Part shown: positions 1-12,627 of the stretch, in pieces | Numbering within the stretch: position 1 is the first letter of the stretch | How the letters are laid out: every line of letters starts with the position of its first letter | Assembly: GCA_943737045.1 (NCBI GenBank) | Contig: CALSFV010000211.1 | Location: forward strand, 1,768,501-1,832,500 | Origin: Parapristionchus giblindavisi | Taxonomy: Eukaryota > Nematoda > Chromadorea > Rhabditida > Diplogasteridae | Direction: 5' to 3' | Length of the DNA: 64,000 nucleotides | The notes under the pieces: generated by a model | Told to the model about the DNA's origin: nothing | The model's input: the letters and a program-made list of their open reading frames with translations, nothing else | The model's database searches: none | Translations under genes and position numbers: made by a program

Positions 1-106
1 GTGTATGCACGAAACGAAACACATGAATATGACGTGTGAAAATTGTGTGAAGCATAAACGAGATATGTAGGAGGGGATCAGGGTCAGGGTGAATCAGGGT
101 GAGATC

Positions 107-227
107 TTAAAGGAAGCGTAACCTCATTCAATGGTCTCTTCGACGCGCAATGCGCTCTCGTTGTTAGAGAACAGAGAAATAGTGTGCGCAATGAAGAGAC
201 CGTTGAGTGAGGTTACGCTCCCTTTAA
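107..227. repeat. Hairpin MITE family H2, copy a
   Basis: A near-perfect 121-bp inverted repeat bounded by TTAA. The arms carry the CTCATTCAATGGTCTCTTC block and its complement around a short loop containing GTTGTTAGAGAAC. The same element recurs at 16166, 21646, 22477, 27619 and 43481, so this is a dispersed family with a TTAA target, as expected of piggyBac-like non-autonomous elements. The target preference is seen; the superfamily is inferred. Confidence 0.8.
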
Positions 228-388
228 GGGTGGAAAGGGGGGTCTCTCATAGGACACTATGGTCCCTTTCGTGGACGATAATGTATTCATTGTATTATGA
301 ACAAGGATACAAGAAGATTTTCATTATTGACGCCTGAGGCGTTATCATTCACAACTATTATAAATCAAATTCTGCATGATGAATTACG

Positions 389-768
389 CTATATAGAGAG
401 AAGAAAGCGATCACGAAGTGACGGATTGGCAGTGGCCATGATGTGACCGTGGTGATGAGAATCCTGCAAAGATCAAAGATCAATAATAAAAGATAAAAAA
501 TTAACATTGGAAAACCAAAATAAATATAGAAATATCAAAGATTTTTTGTTGAGAGGCCAAAAATCAATTAATAAAGTTTAAAGATCAAACACAACTTATA
601 TAGCCTACATGGCCATAGCCTAAATGAGAGAACGAAGAATGACCATGGTTGTATCCCTGTAAAGATCAAAGATCAAAGTACGAAATGACATAGGATTAAA
701 GATTCGAAATTCGAAACGACCAAAGATCAAAAATCAACTTACATTAATGTATACTCCATAATGCACAT
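389..768 (-). CDS. His/Gly/Tyr-rich small protein, 3' exons (partial)
   Basis: Three putative exons on the minus strand: 768-743, 656 to about 597, and 463-389 ending in TAG. The middle exon follows TTTACAG and encodes a peptide rich in His, Gly, Ser and Tyr. The last follows TTTGCAG and encodes 24 residues beginning Asp-Ser-His-His-His. Introns contain repeated TGATCTTT. A diverged inverted copy lies at 12628-12958, which supports the exon borders. Gly/Tyr/His-rich composition resembles small secreted or cuticle-type nematode peptides, but I see no start or signal peptide here and do not assign a function. The donor of the middle exon is ambiguous. Confidence 0.4.
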
Positions 769-916
769 CTACATGGGGAGGAACCTGGAAAGAATTAACA
801 ATTTAAAAAATAAGCATCAATTAAAGTTCACTTTTTCCGCTAGACATAGAGCACCGAACAAAACGAAGTTTCCGGGGTGTTTTACTTGATGATTGATTAA
901 CCATCTATACATATGT

Positions 917-989
917 GATCTCGTGGTGTAGTGGTTATCACATCTGTCTAACACACAGAAGGCCGGCGGTTCGAGCCCGCCCGAGATCA
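917..989 (+). tRNA. tRNA-Val (AAC)
   Basis: An intact 73-nt cloverleaf. The acceptor arms GATCTCG and CGAGATC pair over 7 bp. The anticodon stem TCTGT/ACAGA encloses loop CTAACAC with anticodon AAC, and the T arm GGCGG-TTCGAGC-CCGCC is perfect. The A box TGGTGTAGTGG and B box GGTTCGAGCCC are present. An AT-rich tract with a T run follows, suitable for Pol III termination. There is no intron. This is the only tRNA in the window with full pairing. Confidence 0.95.
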
Positions 990-1211
990 AATATTTTTGC
1001 TGTCCATTAAATTAAAAGTATTATGTAAATATTTACATGACAAAGGTTTGCAATGGTTTGCAAGATTGAGAATGTTTTGCAGATATTTTGTACAGGTTGT
1101 TTGTTTTGTTTCATTTCTAGTTAATATCAACTTAGGCAACGGTTACTGAGACGAACGGGGTTGGTAATATTTAATTATTATTTGGTGTTTTGCAACTCAA
1201 ATAAGTTCTTG

Positions 1212-1332
1212 TTAAACGTACACACCGAGCGGATTTGAAACTGTCCGCTCTGACCACACTCTCTCGCAGAATAAGAAAGCTAGAGCGTATTGCCAATGCT
1301 GACAGTAAAATTAGCTCGGGCGTGTCATTAAG
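1212..1332. repeat. Hairpin MITE family H1, copy a (diverged)
   Basis: Inverted repeat with TTAA-like ends. One arm has CCGCTCTGACCACACTCTCTCGC, the other a diverged complement ending GCTCGGGCGTGTCATTAA. About fourteen relatives are scattered through the window. Confidence 0.65.
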
Positions 1333-1484
1333 AAGGAGTTAAAAGAATAGAATTCTCCGCTTTTACATAATCTTATTTTCATTTGCTTGCTCGTTTGAAC
1401 GAATAATTGTATCGCCAACAACAATTTTTAGGTGATTGTTGTTGGCTCGCAGAAAGAATAATACTTGATTTGAATGGATCGAAC

Positions 1485-1880
1485 TCAAAAGGACTCCGAG
1501 TCAGGATGATTTCAATCTTTTATTGAAGGAGAACCCGGGAAATTAGGGATGCCGTGATCGCGGGGCCTAGGATTTGACATTATGTTCCCTACAAGATTCA
1601 TTCAAAAATAACATATCATTTCGAAAAATTAGAGCAGACTGCCTGCGTAGCTCATTGAGAGTGCCAGCGCTTGTAACCGCCGTTTGATATTTTCTATATA
1701 TGCATCTTTCAAATTCGAAAATTCGCGCATTCCCCTGGTGCGGTAATGAACTCTCTGATTGGATTACGGTATTCGGGGATCTAGAGTTTTATAGAAAATC
1801 TTCTGTATTCATGGAGATGTGATCTATAGTTCTGTCTGGCCAGATATCTCCCGAAAAAAACTCGAGGGTCTCGTTCTTTA
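1485..1880. repeat. Probable TTAA-type MITE carrying a tRNA-like core
   Basis: The left end (AAAAGGACTCCGAGTC, near 1487) and right end (CTCGAGGGTCTCGTTCTTTA, near 1861) are inverted and resemble the ends of the AAGGGGACCCACGAG element family at 56366 and 58107. Inside, about 1634-1690 has a tRNA-like A-box region (GCGTAGCTCATTGAGAG) and an anticodon-like CTTGTAA loop. No B box is clear. Low-confidence grouping. Confidence 0.35.
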
Positions 1881-2421
1881 TAGTTAAATTAATAATATTC
1901 CTCGATAAATTGACAGATCGGCAACGCAAACTGAAAAATCGGAGGCCGATTTTTCCCGGTGAGTCATTTCATATTCCGTTTATTTAATAATCATAATACC
2001 ATTATCATTTGATATTTGTTCAGGACTAGCAATCGTTCAGTGAAGAAACGTCCGCGGTATTTACATATTTACATATTTATTTGTTTACATATTTATCTAT
2101 TTATGCATATTTATTTATTTGAACATTTGTTTTTTATTGCTTTTTTTTGAGGATAAGCATCGTTATGTATTTTAATAATATTAATAAAAATAATTATATA
2201 CAGCAGTTATCGAAGAAAAACAAAAGAGGTTCCCATACAAAGCGTGGTCGCTGTTGTTGAAACGTACGTTAATTTTTGAAATTTCAGTATTTATTGATTT
2301 TTCAGGGCTTTGAGAGCAGCTTCGGAGCCACGCGCAGTATATAGTGCAAGGTAAATCGACTCTCATGTCGATTTGAGCTATCTATCCATTTTTACTACAC
2401 TTCAAACCTTAAATAAAATAA
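1881..2421. other. AT-rich intergenic stretch, nothing recognised
   Basis: Contains TTTATTTA-type simple repeats near 2060-2150 and no convincing exon on either strand. Confidence 0.5.
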
Positions 2422-2634
2422 TTAAAGAAGGAGACCCTTGAGTTGGCATGACTGACTCTCGCCACGATTAACATGGGATAGAATGTTAATCTACTTGCCT
2501 GAAAAGTTGTGCTTTCAATGCGCATAACAAGCTTCAAACATATCATCATGCAATGTGAAATATGTCGTTCGGTTCGTGTGATAAATCTCTATCAGTCTAC
2601 CCGAACAGTCTTGTCGAGGGTCTCCATCTTTAAA
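2422..2634. repeat. TTAA-flanked MITE (GACTGACTC family)
   Basis: Starts TTAAAGAAGGAGACCCTTGAG and ends with the inverted CGAGGGTCTCCATCTTTAA. The interior carries the conserved GACTGACTC block, a GCGCATAACAAGCTT-like stretch and CCGAACAGTCTT. Relatives lie at 8443-9398, 24195-24485 and 27776-27955. Confidence 0.7.
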
Positions 2635-3365
2635 CATTAATACGTGCATCCCTAGCCATACGACTGGGTTAGCAATAAGATCTTGCCTGCACTCATAGTC
2701 AGAGCTAACTTACCCATTTCATTACTTTCCCTACTTGTGTACACGATGTGCACATATTCGTGCAAATGATGGTGGTCGAAAAGGCGAAGATTTGCCCATA
2801 AACAGGCTAGCATTTGCCCAAATAAGGGCAAACCGTTCCCAAACTAGCCCTAGTCGGGTAACCCTAGTCTCTGTGTAGCATCATTATTTCCTATTTTCTT
2901 CAAAACGATCCTTTCAGAAGTGCTCGACAGTCACTTCCCAGTCCATCGGATCTACAACCTATTCAGAAGAGTGCAAGATCAAGTGCAAGGTGAACGTCGA
3001 TGACCGTAGTCCTTGACTAAATCCCGGCTTTCAGATCGGCCCGTAGTTCACGTTCAAGTAAGGATTCAAAACAATCTGATAGTTTAGAGAGCGAACGATG
3101 GACTTACGATCAGGCTATGGAAAGATATGGTAGGGCACAAAGGGGCGATTCATTTCACTTTCCGCTCTCACCACACTCGAGAGAGTGAGAGAGTGAAGAG
3201 TGAGAGTGTGACTCATCCACTCTAAAAGTACTGGCACACAGCGTTGCGAGAGCGGACATGGTGTAACAGAGAAAAGGCAGATCGTAAAAGAGAAAGAGTG
3301 TGTACTAATCCATGCGTTGGAGAAACGTTGTTCTGGTAGAGGATAAAGTTGTCGAAATGAGCGAC
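2635..3365. other. Intergenic, nothing recognised
   Basis: No supported exon. A GA-rich palindromic stretch of repeated GAGAGTGAGAG lies at 3170-3215, and a possible decayed H1 hairpin at about 3150-3260. Confidence 0.4.
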
Positions 3366-3535
3366 ACCTCTGCAAGGCGTCCGAAGCGGGAATTGGTAGT
3401 CATTAAATCACGCGGTAAAATAGGTCCGAAGTAGAGATTAGGCACTCCGGAGTGAATTAGCATTGAATTGTCACTGGCCTAGAAGTGATCTCCCGCAAGA
3501 TTTCATGAGCCTTGAATAACGGGATAACTTCACAA
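3366..3535 (+). mobile_element. tRNA-derived SINE, body fragment
   Basis: Matches, with scattered changes, the body of the full SINE at 41277-41542. Shared blocks include GGGAATTGGTAGT, AGGTCCGAAG, GAGATTAGG, CTCCGGA, AGTGAT and CTTGAATAACGGG. The tRNA-like head is missing, as is normal for 5'-truncated SINE copies. Confidence 0.7.
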
Positions 3536-3795
3536 CCGACAAATACATAAATAAACAACAAATAATGATTGCAGGTCGTTGGAAGACTAATCGATTGCAA
3601 ATCATCGTTCACATTCTTATGATTTTAGCCGGATTTTTTCATTGGAACTACTTGTGTGTCTTATTTATTCCCTTAACAATGAGTGTTTTTAGGCATTAAT
3701 AGATTATTTTGAAAGGATTTTTTTAAAAGTTTTACGAAGAATTCTGACCTTGAATATATTTTTATAGTTGAAATTTTATATCAAGATATAGCGAT

Positions 3796-3916
3796 TTAAA
3801 TGCACATCCCAAGCTAATTTTACTCTCCGCACTGGCAACATGCTCTCGTAGACAAAGAAAGCGAGAGAGTGTGGCCAGAGGGGAGAGTTTCAAATTAGCT
3901 CGGGGTGTGTCTTTAA
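3796..3916. repeat. Hairpin MITE family H1, copy b
   Basis: TTTAA-bounded hairpin. Left arm AAGCTAATTTTACTCTCCGC, right arm GGGGAGAGTTTCAAATTAGC followed by TCGGGGTGTG. The central GCGAGAGAGTG block matches other H1 copies. Confidence 0.8.
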
Positions 3917-4453
3917 TCATTTTATATTTGTAAACTTTGCAAGAACGATTAATTATTTAATTTATTTATTAAAATTGAAATTTTATTTATTTATTTCTGC
4001 AAATTACAGATCAATGATGAACATAGCAGAAATGTTGTATGAAAGAATCAATACCACGGCTTCTTGTTGCTGTGACAACTACACCGTCGACTTGGGATAC
4101 GGTCCACAATCGAAGCGAATGGTACAGCACAACAATGTTCTCTAGATTTTTAAAGCCAAAACCACCGCTCAACATAGAAACTTTCTCAAATACACTGTTC
4201 TTTCGCTTGTCTGGCCATCAAGGAAACTTGAACCTGAACACTGTGACAGTACAGCTCGGTCGAATTGAACAGCGTGAATTTCTGTAATAGAGCACGCATT
4301 CTAACAAGTCGACCGTGTTTTATACACTATAATGTACATATCTTCAAATGGTACTACCTTTTTTTTTAAATTTGTTTAAAAAATTGTAGCATCCTTAAAA
4401 ATGTACTGTTCCAAGCCTGAATTTTGCAGATGGTAAATACTCTGAATCACAGC

Positions 4454-5554
<1,101 letters not shown>

Positions 5555-5700
5555 TTTCTCTTCTTCCTTTCAATTTCAATATTTTTCCTTTTTTCTTCAA
5601 TTTTTCAACTTCTCAGAAATTTAAAACTTTACAATTTTGTCATGTTATTTTTGTGATAATTCTTTCGTTTACAAGCAAAGCGTCATTAGAGTGGAAAACC

Positions 5701-5809
5701 TTTAAAGGCAGACCCCGAGCTAATTCTATCTTCCACTCTGGCAACACTCTCGTAGACAAACTAAGTGAGAGAGTGTTGCCAGAGTTTTGAATGAGCTCGT
5801 TGCATTAAA
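5701..5809. repeat. Hairpin MITE family H1, copy c
   Basis: TTTAAAGGCAGACCCCGAGCTAATT on the left and a shortened inverted right arm ending near GCTCGTTGCATTAA. It lies between the two left-hand genes. Confidence 0.75.
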
Positions 5810-5897
5810 GTATGAACTTTAAAGGTTCTTCCAAGAATCCCTCTGCCATCTCATCGCTACACGGCAGCATACTGCAACCGAGAATCGCATATCTACT

Positions 5898-8800
5898 ATG
5901 GAAGAAAAGATCAAAGATCGCAAGAAGACTCAGATGTCCGAAAAGGACCATATAGCAATTGCCAAAAAGTTTTTCGAGGATTTATCGTTTTTGTAAGTTG
6001 TGAATTTGTTTAAAAGGCGCATCCTGCCCGGATTTTACTCTTCGCTCTCTCAACATTCTCTCGCCTTCTTTGTCCACGAGAGAGTGTGGAAAGAGCGGAG
6101 GGTTACAAACTATTATATGACGGCGCTTGCATAAGAATCAACCAACATGAGTGAAATCTGGTACAGTAAACAAATGAAATTTTGGGGATCGGGGTTCTTA
6201 AGGGTGCTGATGATGATGGTCATGTTCATTTTGCACCTAGATCCATCGTTGAGGCCAGACGACGTCGCGTTGAAAAAGCGATTTTAGTCATTTCTCGTCA
6301 CACGATGATGCTAAAATTTGCAGACTATACAATCCGGGGCAGAATATGATGGCGATCACGCCTATTTAATTCATTTTTCATGAAGATGTTTCATGAGTAT
6401 TCTAAAATTGAATTTCTGTCAAAGGCAAAAGATATTCGTGCGAGATACATAGATCGGACCGCAATGGTTTCAGGATCGCATAGAAAAAATTTCAGCCAAT
6501 TTGAGGGAGCGTTTTTCGAGAATATCAAGAGACGCAGGGGAGGCGACGAGCATGGAAAGGAAGGGGGTGACGGGATTGTGTCTCTCTGCTCTCTCGCACC
6601 ACCACACTCTCTCGCCTCTTGCCTCCACTTCAATGGCAAAATGCCTACACTAAAAGTTGATTTTCTCGAAAAACGCTCCCTCAAATTGGCTGAAATTTTT
6701 TCTATGCGATCCTGAAACCATTGCGGTCCGATCTATGTATCTCGCACGAATATCTTTTGCCTTTGACAGAAATTCAATTTTAGAAAACTCATGAAACATC
6801 TTCATGAAAAATGAATTAGACAGGCGTGATCGCCATCATATTCTGCCCCGGATTGTATAGTCTGCAAATTTTAGCATCGTGTGACGAGAAATGTCTAAAA
6901 ACGCTTTTTCAACGCGACGTCGTCTGGCCTCAACGGTGGATCTAGGTGCAAAATGAACATGACCATCATCATCAGCACCCTTGAGAACCCCGATCCCCAA
7001 AATTTCATTTTTTTACTGTGCCGGAACTTAGTCGAGTCTTATGCAAACGGCCTCATATAAACGGGTTTTGTATTTAAGGTTCGATACATAGTCTAAAAAA
7101 GAAATGCATAAAAGGCTATTCCTAAGCTTTGAAGTAAAGCTTTGCAAGAAGAACGTATTACCATTTTTTGGAAGAGATAGAAAAGAACTTTCTCCTTCAA
7201 GAAAACTATTTTGTCGTTAATTATTCATGTTTTAACCTAAGGAAAAAATTTAAAATTTAAAAAAATAATGCAAGCATTTCAGAGACGTTGATGACCATTC
7301 GATTAGAGAATTCATTTCATTGTTTGTAGTCAATAAATCCATGTTCGTCATGACCATCCTGATATTAATTAGGTACGTTTCGGATAGAAATAATCAAATC
7401 AATAAATCAATCAGGCGGTCTGATTAAGATTGATTTATTGATTGATTACTGTAACATGCAAAAGATACTTACAGTATCTCCACCGGCATTAGTGCTTACC
7501 ATACCCAGATGTTCTACAATGGAACATTGGCTAACCCGATCCATTCAATTACGATTATGGTATTAAAAACATTTTATTGATTTATTTTTTTTCAATTTTT
7601 TCCGAATGTTATTGATGGTAACATTGCGAATTTCAGATTTTCGGTTGGTCGACCTCTTATATCTACTTGTATTTAACGAGAGGGTAGGTATTTCATTCCT
7701 TCATTTAATCACATTTATCAAGAGTGGACTCTATTAAATCCGATAGTGCATGAGCGTTGAAGATATTAGCTATAGATATTTCAGAACATAACACAAATTT
7801 CATTATTCAAAAAAACGCATTTATCTTTACAGAATGCACAAAGCAAGCGCCCTGGTTCTGCTGCAATGCCTCAACAAAATTTTGGTATACACTTGGAAAA
7901 TAATGGTGCATAATAGTACTATTCAATAATCTTAGTTTTTCATCAAAGCACAATACATATTATTATCAATCATGAATATTTCAGGTCCCTCGAGCATTGC
8001 CCTACTGCTCCGAATACCGCTTTGTTGCTCGTAAATTGCCATTTATTGATTGATTTATTGACTTATTGATTGATTTTCAGCCATGTTCAGCCACGCTTCA
8101 GTGTTCGTGGTTGGGCCTATATCAGGAATGAATTTGGCCGCACAAATGATTGTTTTGGAGTACTATCTGGAGATCACTCCATCCCAGTTCCGAATGTGCT
8201 CCGCCGCACTCATTTTTGTAACATCTGTGAGTTACGGTAAAATTGAGGTGTTAAAATCTTGGAAAAGTTGGTAGAAAAGTGAAAAGTAGTGTTAATTTTG
8301 TGAATGAAAAAGTAGTTGGAAAAGTAGCACAGCTTCGTAATTTCTTACAACGGGTTTTATTTAGCTATGCTACTTTTTAAACTACTTTTGCAATCACAAA
8401 ATTAGCGCTACTTTTCACTTTTCCATCTACTTTTCCAAGATTTTAAAGATAGAGACCGTCGAGTTTTTTCGGGGGGCGCCCGTTTCGGCAACGCCCGTTT
8501 CGGCAACGAGTTATAAATCGGTTGGGAGATGGTCTATGGAAACAAAAGTTGTACCATTGTTATCAGTAGTGGTGTACGGTATGGTGCTACCGTAACCGTC
8601 GAGAATCGTGAACTGATTTTTTTTAGTCAACCCATGACCCGGGGTTCATGGTTGAAAATGGCCGAAGTCGAAAAATTCATGATACTCCGAGACCAAATAC
8701 TAGTTGCCATAATATCAATAGTGAGCCAACTTTTATCTTTCTGGTTACCATAACCCGAACTACCGTAATCAAACCGGTATTTGAAGTGCATTTGGCCATA

Positions 8801-11800
8801 TTATTGCAGGTTACGGTAGCTAGATTACGGTAGTGCGGATTATGGTATCCATAAAGATAAAGTTGGCTCACTATTGATATAAGTGCAACTATTATTTGAA
8901 CTCGGGTCATCATGAATTTTTCGACTTTGGCCATTTTCAACCATGAACCCAGGGTCATGGGTCGACTAAAAAAAAATCAGTTCACGATTCCCGACGGTTA
9001 CGGTAGCACCATACCGTACACCACTACTGATAACAATGGTAGAACTTTTGTTTCCATAGACCATCTCCCAACCGATTTATAACTCGTTGCCGAAACGGGC
9101 GTTGCCGAAACGGGCGCCCCCCGTTTTTTCGCGCCAAGACTGTTCGGGTACAATGATAGAGATTTATCACACGAACAGAACGGCATATTTCATATTACTT
9201 GATGATATGTTTTAAGCTTGTTATGCGCATTGAAAGTACAAATTTGAAGGCAAGTAGAGAGTGCCTGCCCGATTTGCATACTTGACGCTCTCACTTTCCC
9301 AATGTCCCTCACGCTAATTTCCATACAATATTAACATTCTATCCCATGTTAATCGTTGCGGGAGTCAGTCATACCAACTCATGGGTCTCCTTCTTTAACA
9401 CCGCATCAAGAATAAGAAGTAAGTAAGTAAGTAAGTAAGTATTGGGTGATAGAATTTTCCTAGTTTGACGAAATTTGTATTGACCGTATGAAATACACTT
9501 GTTTTTTTGGTACGAGAGTAGCCAACCACTGCCACAATGAATTTCTATGTTTAGAGAGAGAGCACCGGTGAGAGAGAAGGTAGATCAGAGAGAGCGAGGA
9601 AGGAAAGGAGGTAAGAGTGGGGAATTAATCGATAGTTCTTCCTCTGTTTAGCAGCAGTAGCAATGCAATTATGCAAGTACATTTTATACGGACAATAACG
9701 ATGGTCTTTTTTATTATTTCGCACGATGTTTGTCCTTGAATCACACAGAGAAAAATGTGTAAAATTAAATACAGCTGAAAATGTTACAGCTACAAATAGT
9801 TTTAACCTACACCTTTAAAAAGGTACACCCCTAGCTAACTAGCAACTCTTCTCTCTCGCTTGCTTTGCCTTCAAGCGGGTGTTGCCAAAGCGGAAGTGCT
9901 TTAAGAATTGAAAATTAATTTCAGAAAATATCGTCGTTTCTGTGTTTGAAGTTCTTGGGTGACGTACTGGAGTATCAGGCGAGATATATTTACTTTAATA
10001 ATTAATTAAATACTTGATGTACTTTTCCTCCGAAGCAGTTAGTGTAGCCCTATAATAGAGCTTTATGATTATTCCAGTCTTGGCTCTCAGCTATCGCTGT
10101 TAACGTCTTTCAATTCACCACAATCTTCCTCTCTCTGCTCATAGTGAACATGAAACAACCGTTCTCCGTCTTTCTTGTTGATGTCATACCTAAAGTGTAT
10201 GTATTTCCTGTCTCTATTTTTTTCTCTTACATTTCCTTGAAGTGCGCAAAAGCGCTCTGTGCCAAAAGTAGAAAACAGAAAATTTGTACACTTTCGTTGC
10301 CTTATATTCGTGTGCATAACGTTTTACTTGACTTTCGCCATTTAAAAAAACTTTTTTTTTTCCAACGACTATTTTCAGAGAGAAAATCGCTGAAGAAGAA
10401 GCAATTGATACGGAGGGCGAAGATCACTGCCAGAAGGTATTTAGGAAATTTTTTTTTGTTTTTAAAATTATTTGTCGATATATTATAGTAAGAGTGAATA
10501 AATGTTATATTGGATGATTATAAGAGACGAATCGCCAGAGGTTCGACCACCCCCCGGACATAGAAATTTCGACCCCCTGAAAAATTCAGATTAAGTACTT
10601 TGAACGATGCTCTATCGAACTGCGCTTTCCGAATTTGCATATCTGTTCTCATTTTCGAGTAGTGGTAGGTCAAAGTTGGCAGGTACGGTATTTTTGGCTC
10701 GAGTGTGCGTCAGAAAAATGATCATAACTCCGTTCAAAATAATGATAGACACTTTTCCAAAAAAAGCATCGAATGAGGAGATCTTGCGCAACATTTCCCA
10801 GTTGGTGACGTCATTTTTCGACCATGCTCCGGTGCTGGGCGGTCGGTTTTATGAAAAAGTGACGTAACTTTCCTAATCGGAAAAAGTGCACTTTTCTTCT
10901 ATGCGCGTTTTGTTGCACCCATATGTGTCTAAAAATGACCCAAGTTTCAGAGGATTTCCGAATTGGAAAAAAAAAGCGTTGATTTTAGTGACGCGACCTC
11001 GGACCTGTCAAAGGAAAGAACGGCTTATTCCTTTATCAAGAAACAGCAAAGGAGCTTAAATGACTCAAAAACATCCGAAAAAGCATTACGAGAACCCGCT
11101 CGGTGTTTTTAGAGCGGTACCTCTTTAGCTCTTTACCTTTACCACAGAGCGGGTTCGAACCCCGGTTCGATCCAAATCTTTTGCTGATTTTTACAGATAC
11201 AGAAAACTTGTTCCAAGGTATTTTTTCGTGATAAGAATGATGAAACAAGTTGTTTTGAGTCATTCTGAGCTGGAAAACGTTCATTTTATGGCAACACATA
11301 GCGCGGAGTTGGGGCGCGCGCGTGTAATCTCGATGGCGGATATCTCGGCTCTAAGAGCAGGTAGGCCTTCACTTCCAAAAACATAAATGTTCAAAAACAT
11401 TATAAGAAATATTATAAAGATTAATTAACATTACTGAGACGTTTTTTCCACGTGGAAAAGCAAAATATGGGTTTTTTCAAATTTTTCGGAACTCGGTGAT
11501 TTTGTGTTTCAAATAACTGTCGTATATGGGTATTTTGAGCTCGTAATGCTTTTTCGGATGTTTTTGAGTCATTTAAGCTCCTTTGCTGTTTCTTGATAAA
11601 GGAATAAGCCGTTCTTTCCTTTGACAGGTCCGAGGTCGCGTCACTAAAATCAACGCTTTTTTTTTCCAATTCGGAAATCCTCTGAAACTTGGGTCATTTT
11701 TAGACACATATGGGTGCAACAAAACGCGCATAGAAGAAAAGTGCACTTTTTCCGATTAGGAAAGTTACGTCACTTTTTCATAAAACCGACCGCCCAGCAC

Positions 11801-12223
11801 CGGAGCATGGTCGAAAAATGACGTCACCAACTGGGAAAGGTTGCGCAAGATCTCCTCATTCGATGCTTTTTTTGGAAAAGTGTCTATCATTATTTTGAAC
11901 GGAGTTATGATCATTTTTCTGACGCACACTCGAGCCAAAAATACCGTACCTGCCAACTTTGACCTACCACTACTCGAAAATGAGAACAGATATGCAAATT
12001 CGGAAAGCGCAGTTCGATAGAGCATCGTTCAAAGTACTTAATCTGAATTTTTCAGGGGGTCGAAATTTCTATGTCCGCGGACCCTCCGAAACGGTCGATT
12101 TTCTCGCGATTCGTCTCATAAATGGTATGATTTTGTTGATAATATAAAAACCTAGTATTTTTGCAGACTGACGGGAAAAGACAGAAAAAGGAAGACGAGA
12201 AGAATTTTCTGAGATCCATCTGA
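5898..12223 (+). CDS. Multi-pass membrane protein, 11 exons, 271 aa, unknown family
   Basis: Exons at 5898-5992, 7283-7372, 7475-7559, 7637-7683, 7833-7884, 7985-8030, 8081-8226, 9925-9958, 10091-10196, 10379-10436 and 12167-12223 total 816 nt. Every junction keeps frame and the last exon ends in TGA. Hydrophobic segments: FISLFVVN...MFVMTILILI (exon 2), IFGWSTSYIYLYLT (exon 4), ALVLLQC (exon 5), ASVFVVGPISGMNLAAQMIV and CSAALIFVTS (exon 7), and AIAVNVFQFTTIFLSLLIV (exon 9). A highly charged tail follows (acidic exon 10, Lys-rich exon 11). This suggests five to seven membrane passes and a cytosolic C-terminus. I do not recognise the family; a divergent nematode receptor or channel-like protein is possible. 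The true 5' end may be upstream, since the frame is open before the chosen ATG. Introns 1, 7 and 10 each contain a large palindrome. Confidence 0.75.
6009..6120. repeat. Hairpin MITE family H1, copy d
   Basis: Inverted arms CTCTTCGCTCTC...CGAGAGAGTG...AGCGGAGGGTT inside intron 1 of the 271-aa gene, next to the larger palindrome. Confidence 0.7.
6121..7060. repeat. Fold-back F1, about 0.94 kb
   Basis: Left arm about 6121-6520 and right arm about 6667-7060 are inverted copies at high identity. For example GGGGATCGGGGTTCT is mirrored at 6988-7002, and TTTCAGGATCGCATAG is mirrored near 6702-6717. The unpaired centre is about 146 bp. It lies wholly in intron 1 of the 271-aa gene. The 97- and 111-codon open frames here are mirror images within the palindrome and are not genes. 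Confidence 0.9.
8251..8446. repeat. TTAA-ended hairpin MITE
   Basis: TTAAAATCTTGGAAAAGT at the left is mirrored by ACTTTTCCAAGATTTTAA at the right. It shares its right TTAA with the next element (8443-9398), so two TTAA-targeting elements abut in intron 7. Confidence 0.8.
8443..9398. repeat. TTAA MITE (GACTGACTC family) split by fold-back F2
   Basis: The left end TTAAAGATAGAGACCGTCGAG and right end CATGGGTCTCCTTCTTTAA match the family ends. Family-internal CAAGACTGTTCGG, GTTATGCGCATTGAAAG and GGGAGTCAGTCAT occur at 9130-9380. The F2 palindrome is inserted just inside the left end. Confidence 0.7.
8470..9125. repeat. Fold-back F2, about 0.66 kb
   Basis: Arms about 8470-8775 and 8822-9125 are inverted copies. 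The ends are a duplicated CCCGTTTCGGCAACG motif, mirrored as CGTTGCCGAAACGGG. It is in intron 7 of the 271-aa gene. Overlapping mirror-image frames here are palindrome shadows. Confidence 0.9.
9814..9904. repeat. Hairpin MITE family H1, copy e (shortened)
   Basis: CTTTAAAAAGGTACACCCCTAGCTAA on the left, AGCGGGTGTTGCCAAAGCGG on the right and closing GCTTTAA. It lies in intron 7, just upstream of exon 8. Confidence 0.65.
10527..12118. repeat. Fold-back F3, about 1.6 kb
   Basis: Arms 10527-11095 and about 11545-12118 are nearly perfect inverted copies. The two 86-codon frames starting MLYRTALSEFAYLF at 10607 (+) and 12025 (-) differ at one residue. The spacer of about 450 bp has a tRNA-like B box (GGGTTCGAACCCC, 11150-11162) and a TCTTTACCTTTACC stretch like the SINE tail. 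It sits in the last intron of the 271-aa gene. The ORF is as likely a by-product as a gene. Confidence 0.9.
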
Positions 12224-12627
12224 ACAGAGGTCCGAGCTCCCCTGAGCTCTGCATTGAGCTTTATTGAGCTCCATTATAGGCTCCTACTCCATGGTTCTCC
12301 TGCTATGTACATCTTCGAAAGTTTAAAATAAAACAAAAAACCTTCGAAATTCATTATGAATAAATTTTTCATCGAATTGACAAATTAATTTGGTCGCAAC
12401 AAAAATAAACAGTAATATTTGCAATTAGATAGATGATTTATTGTGAGCACCGGCTGACAATTGTCATGATAATGAAGTTTCGAGTCTACCTCTATTAATC
12501 AAAAGTGAATATCCAACTTTGTGCATCCTAGTTGTTCAATGAACATTATAAGACATTGTCTAGCGAAAAAAAAAAGTGAACTTTAATTGATGATTATTTA
12601 TTTATTTATTTTATTGATTCAATGTAG
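12224..12627. other. Intergenic; inverted homology to the left edge
   Basis: No exon is seen. About 12540-12600 (TCTAGCGAAAAA...GTGAACTTTAATTGATGATTATT) is the inverse of about 815-850, so this flank was duplicated together with the His-rich gene. Confidence 0.5.

Noticed and set aside
4039..4287. 82-codon frame as first exon of the 4454-5554 gene
   Set aside because: It ends at a stop without a donor in the needed phase, while the ATG at 4454 gives the right phase.
6380..6715. Overlapping 111- and 97-codon frames in F1 as genes
   Set aside because: They are mirror images within a palindrome; the same applies to frames at 8529-8958, 10607/12025, 18074/18542 and 31952/32567.
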